Positions 42,184 to 42,650 of a stretch of 42,650 nucleotides of DNA are shown here, one piece after another; within the stretch, counting starts at the first letter, position 1; every line of letters begins with the position of its first letter. The DNA lies in IMG/VR virus record IMGVR_UViG_3300021356_000043, positions 1-42,650 of that record; one strand, 5' to 3'. The notes beneath the pieces are model-generated. The model was not told where the DNA came from, did no database searches, and saw only the letters and a program-made list of their open reading frames with translations. A program made the translations under genes and the position numbers. The stretch comes from a virus.

Positions 42184-42434
42184 TAAACTAACTCCTCTAC
42201 TTGGTTATATAAATCGATGCCTTCTTGTAACAAGACTTTTGCACCATCTGCAGTAGCAAACCCATATTCATCTGCGAAGTCCATAGAACTACTCATCCAT
42301 GCTTCATCCATACCATGAGTCTGGATTAAGTAACAAACCATGTTCGCATTAGTCGCAAACCCAACCAAACCGTGGTTACCGTCATAAAACTCGACACCAC
42401 CGTTTTCCGCACTTATGAACTCTATATTTGCCAT
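42183..42434 (-). CDS. Small acidic protein, 83 residues
   Basis: Product 'MANIEFISAENGGVEFYDGN', 'HGLVGFATNANMVCYLIQTH', 'DFADEYGFATADGAKVLLQE'. A compact alpha/beta protein, acidic, no recognised family. It is first in its operon, with an AGAAAGGAAT ribosome leader and the promoter at 42463-42491. Confidence 0.64.
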   Translation of the reverse strand: MANIEFISAENGGVEFYDGNHGLVGFATNANMVCYLIQTHGMDEAWMSSSMDFADEYGFATADGAKVLLQEGIDLYNQVEELV

Positions 42435-42462
42435 TTCTAAATTCCTTTCTGATTACATATAT

Positions 42463-42491
42463 GTTATCGCATATTTTGAAAGGAATGTCAA
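42463..42491 (-). promoter_or_regulatory. Sigma70-like promoter for the small-gene operon
   Basis: TTGACA (42486-42491), 17 bases, then GATAAC (42463-42468) on the minus strand, about 30 bases before the 83-residue gene. The same layout recurs upstream of 39417 and 40211. The 106-base stretch 42435-42540 holds this promoter and nothing else I can identify. Confidence 0.62.
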
Positions 42492-42540
42492 TCAAAAAGT
42501 GAAAAAAAGATTTGTTTAAAATCAATCACTTATAATTTTT

Positions 42541-42650
42541 TTAGGAATTGTATATTTTTCTTAAATGATCCTCGAACTGGTCAACCTTTTCGATTCGGTT
42601 CGGCCAGAGAATATATTCTTTTTCTGGATTCTTTTTAAGATTCTGCAATA
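42541..42650 (-). CDS. C-terminal end of a gene cut by the window edge
   Basis: The minus strand from the window edge is open for 35 codons to TAA at 42541-42543. It reads 'ILKKNPEKEYILWPNRIEKV' followed by 'DQFEDHLRKIYNS'. The composition (K, E, aromatic, helical end) is normal coding sequence in the same orientation as the other small genes. The start lies outside the window and I cannot name it. Confidence 0.6.
   Translation of the reverse strand, partial: LQNLKKNPEKEYILWPNRIEKVDQFEDHLRKIYNS

Noticed and set aside
1-42650. Insertion sequences, integrase, attachment sites or replication origin
   Set aside because: I saw no transposase, integrase, inverted-repeat ends or origin-like repeats.

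Overview
The window looks like the baseplate, tail-hub and tail-fibre region of a T4-like myovirus (contractile-tailed Caudoviricetes), followed by gene 32/33 and a run of small early-type genes. Recognisable T4-core proteins are gp48, gp53, a gp27-like hub, gp5, gp25, gp6, a short gp7/P2-gpI-like wedge protein, gp8, gp4, a gp54-like tube protein, gp26, a gp29-type tape measure, gp32 and gp33. The DNA is AT-rich. The accessory structural proteins (a DUF4815-type protein and fibres built of 'NDANYLDS' repeats) are of the marine cyanophage/pelagiphage type. I infer a marine T4-like phage. The host cannot be fixed from this window.

Layout. (1) 1-6733, minus strand: a giant repetitive tail fibre that runs off the left edge, plus two small fibre-associated proteins. 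One missing base near 2171/2172 splits the fibre frame. (2) 6800-10586, minus strand: a tightly overlapping cassette of two paralogous glycosyltransferases, two SAM-methyltransferase-like proteins, a PP-loop/QueC-like ATPase and a small kinase-like protein, lying between structural genes. (3) 10587-21043, minus strand: accessory virion proteins, two paralogous 'MARKVTV' proteins, two large baseplate-periphery proteins and gp8. (4) 21087-32501, minus strand: the wedge and hub (gp7/gpI-like, gp6, gp25, spike, gp5 with its own peptidase, gp27-like, gp53, gp48). (5) 32552-37089, plus strand: gp4, an unknown protein, a gp54-like protein, gp26 with a probable -1 frameshift extension, a 34-residue mini-gene and the tape measure. 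(6) 37086-42650, minus strand: gp32, gp33, a tRNA-Arg(UCU) and about a dozen small genes, the last one cut by the window edge.

Regulation fits a T4 programme. Exact TATAAATA boxes (T4 late promoters) lie before the structural operons at 6776, 21069, 24466, 32536 and 33051, and before gp32. The right-hand small genes and gp32 carry sigma70-like promoters (TTGACA/TTGACT/TTTACA, then 17 bases, then a -10 box). Structural genes are packed with overlaps or near-zero spacing.

The most interesting points are: the A-TTTTTTTT-A slip site at the end of gp26, immediately before the tape measure; a gp5 hub carrying an M15-type peptidase with its metal motif intact plus an amidase-2-like domain that has lost all its zinc ligands; the sugar/methyl/PP-loop cassette among the fibre genes; a cupredoxin-like domain in the fibre; and the frameshift in the fibre gene.
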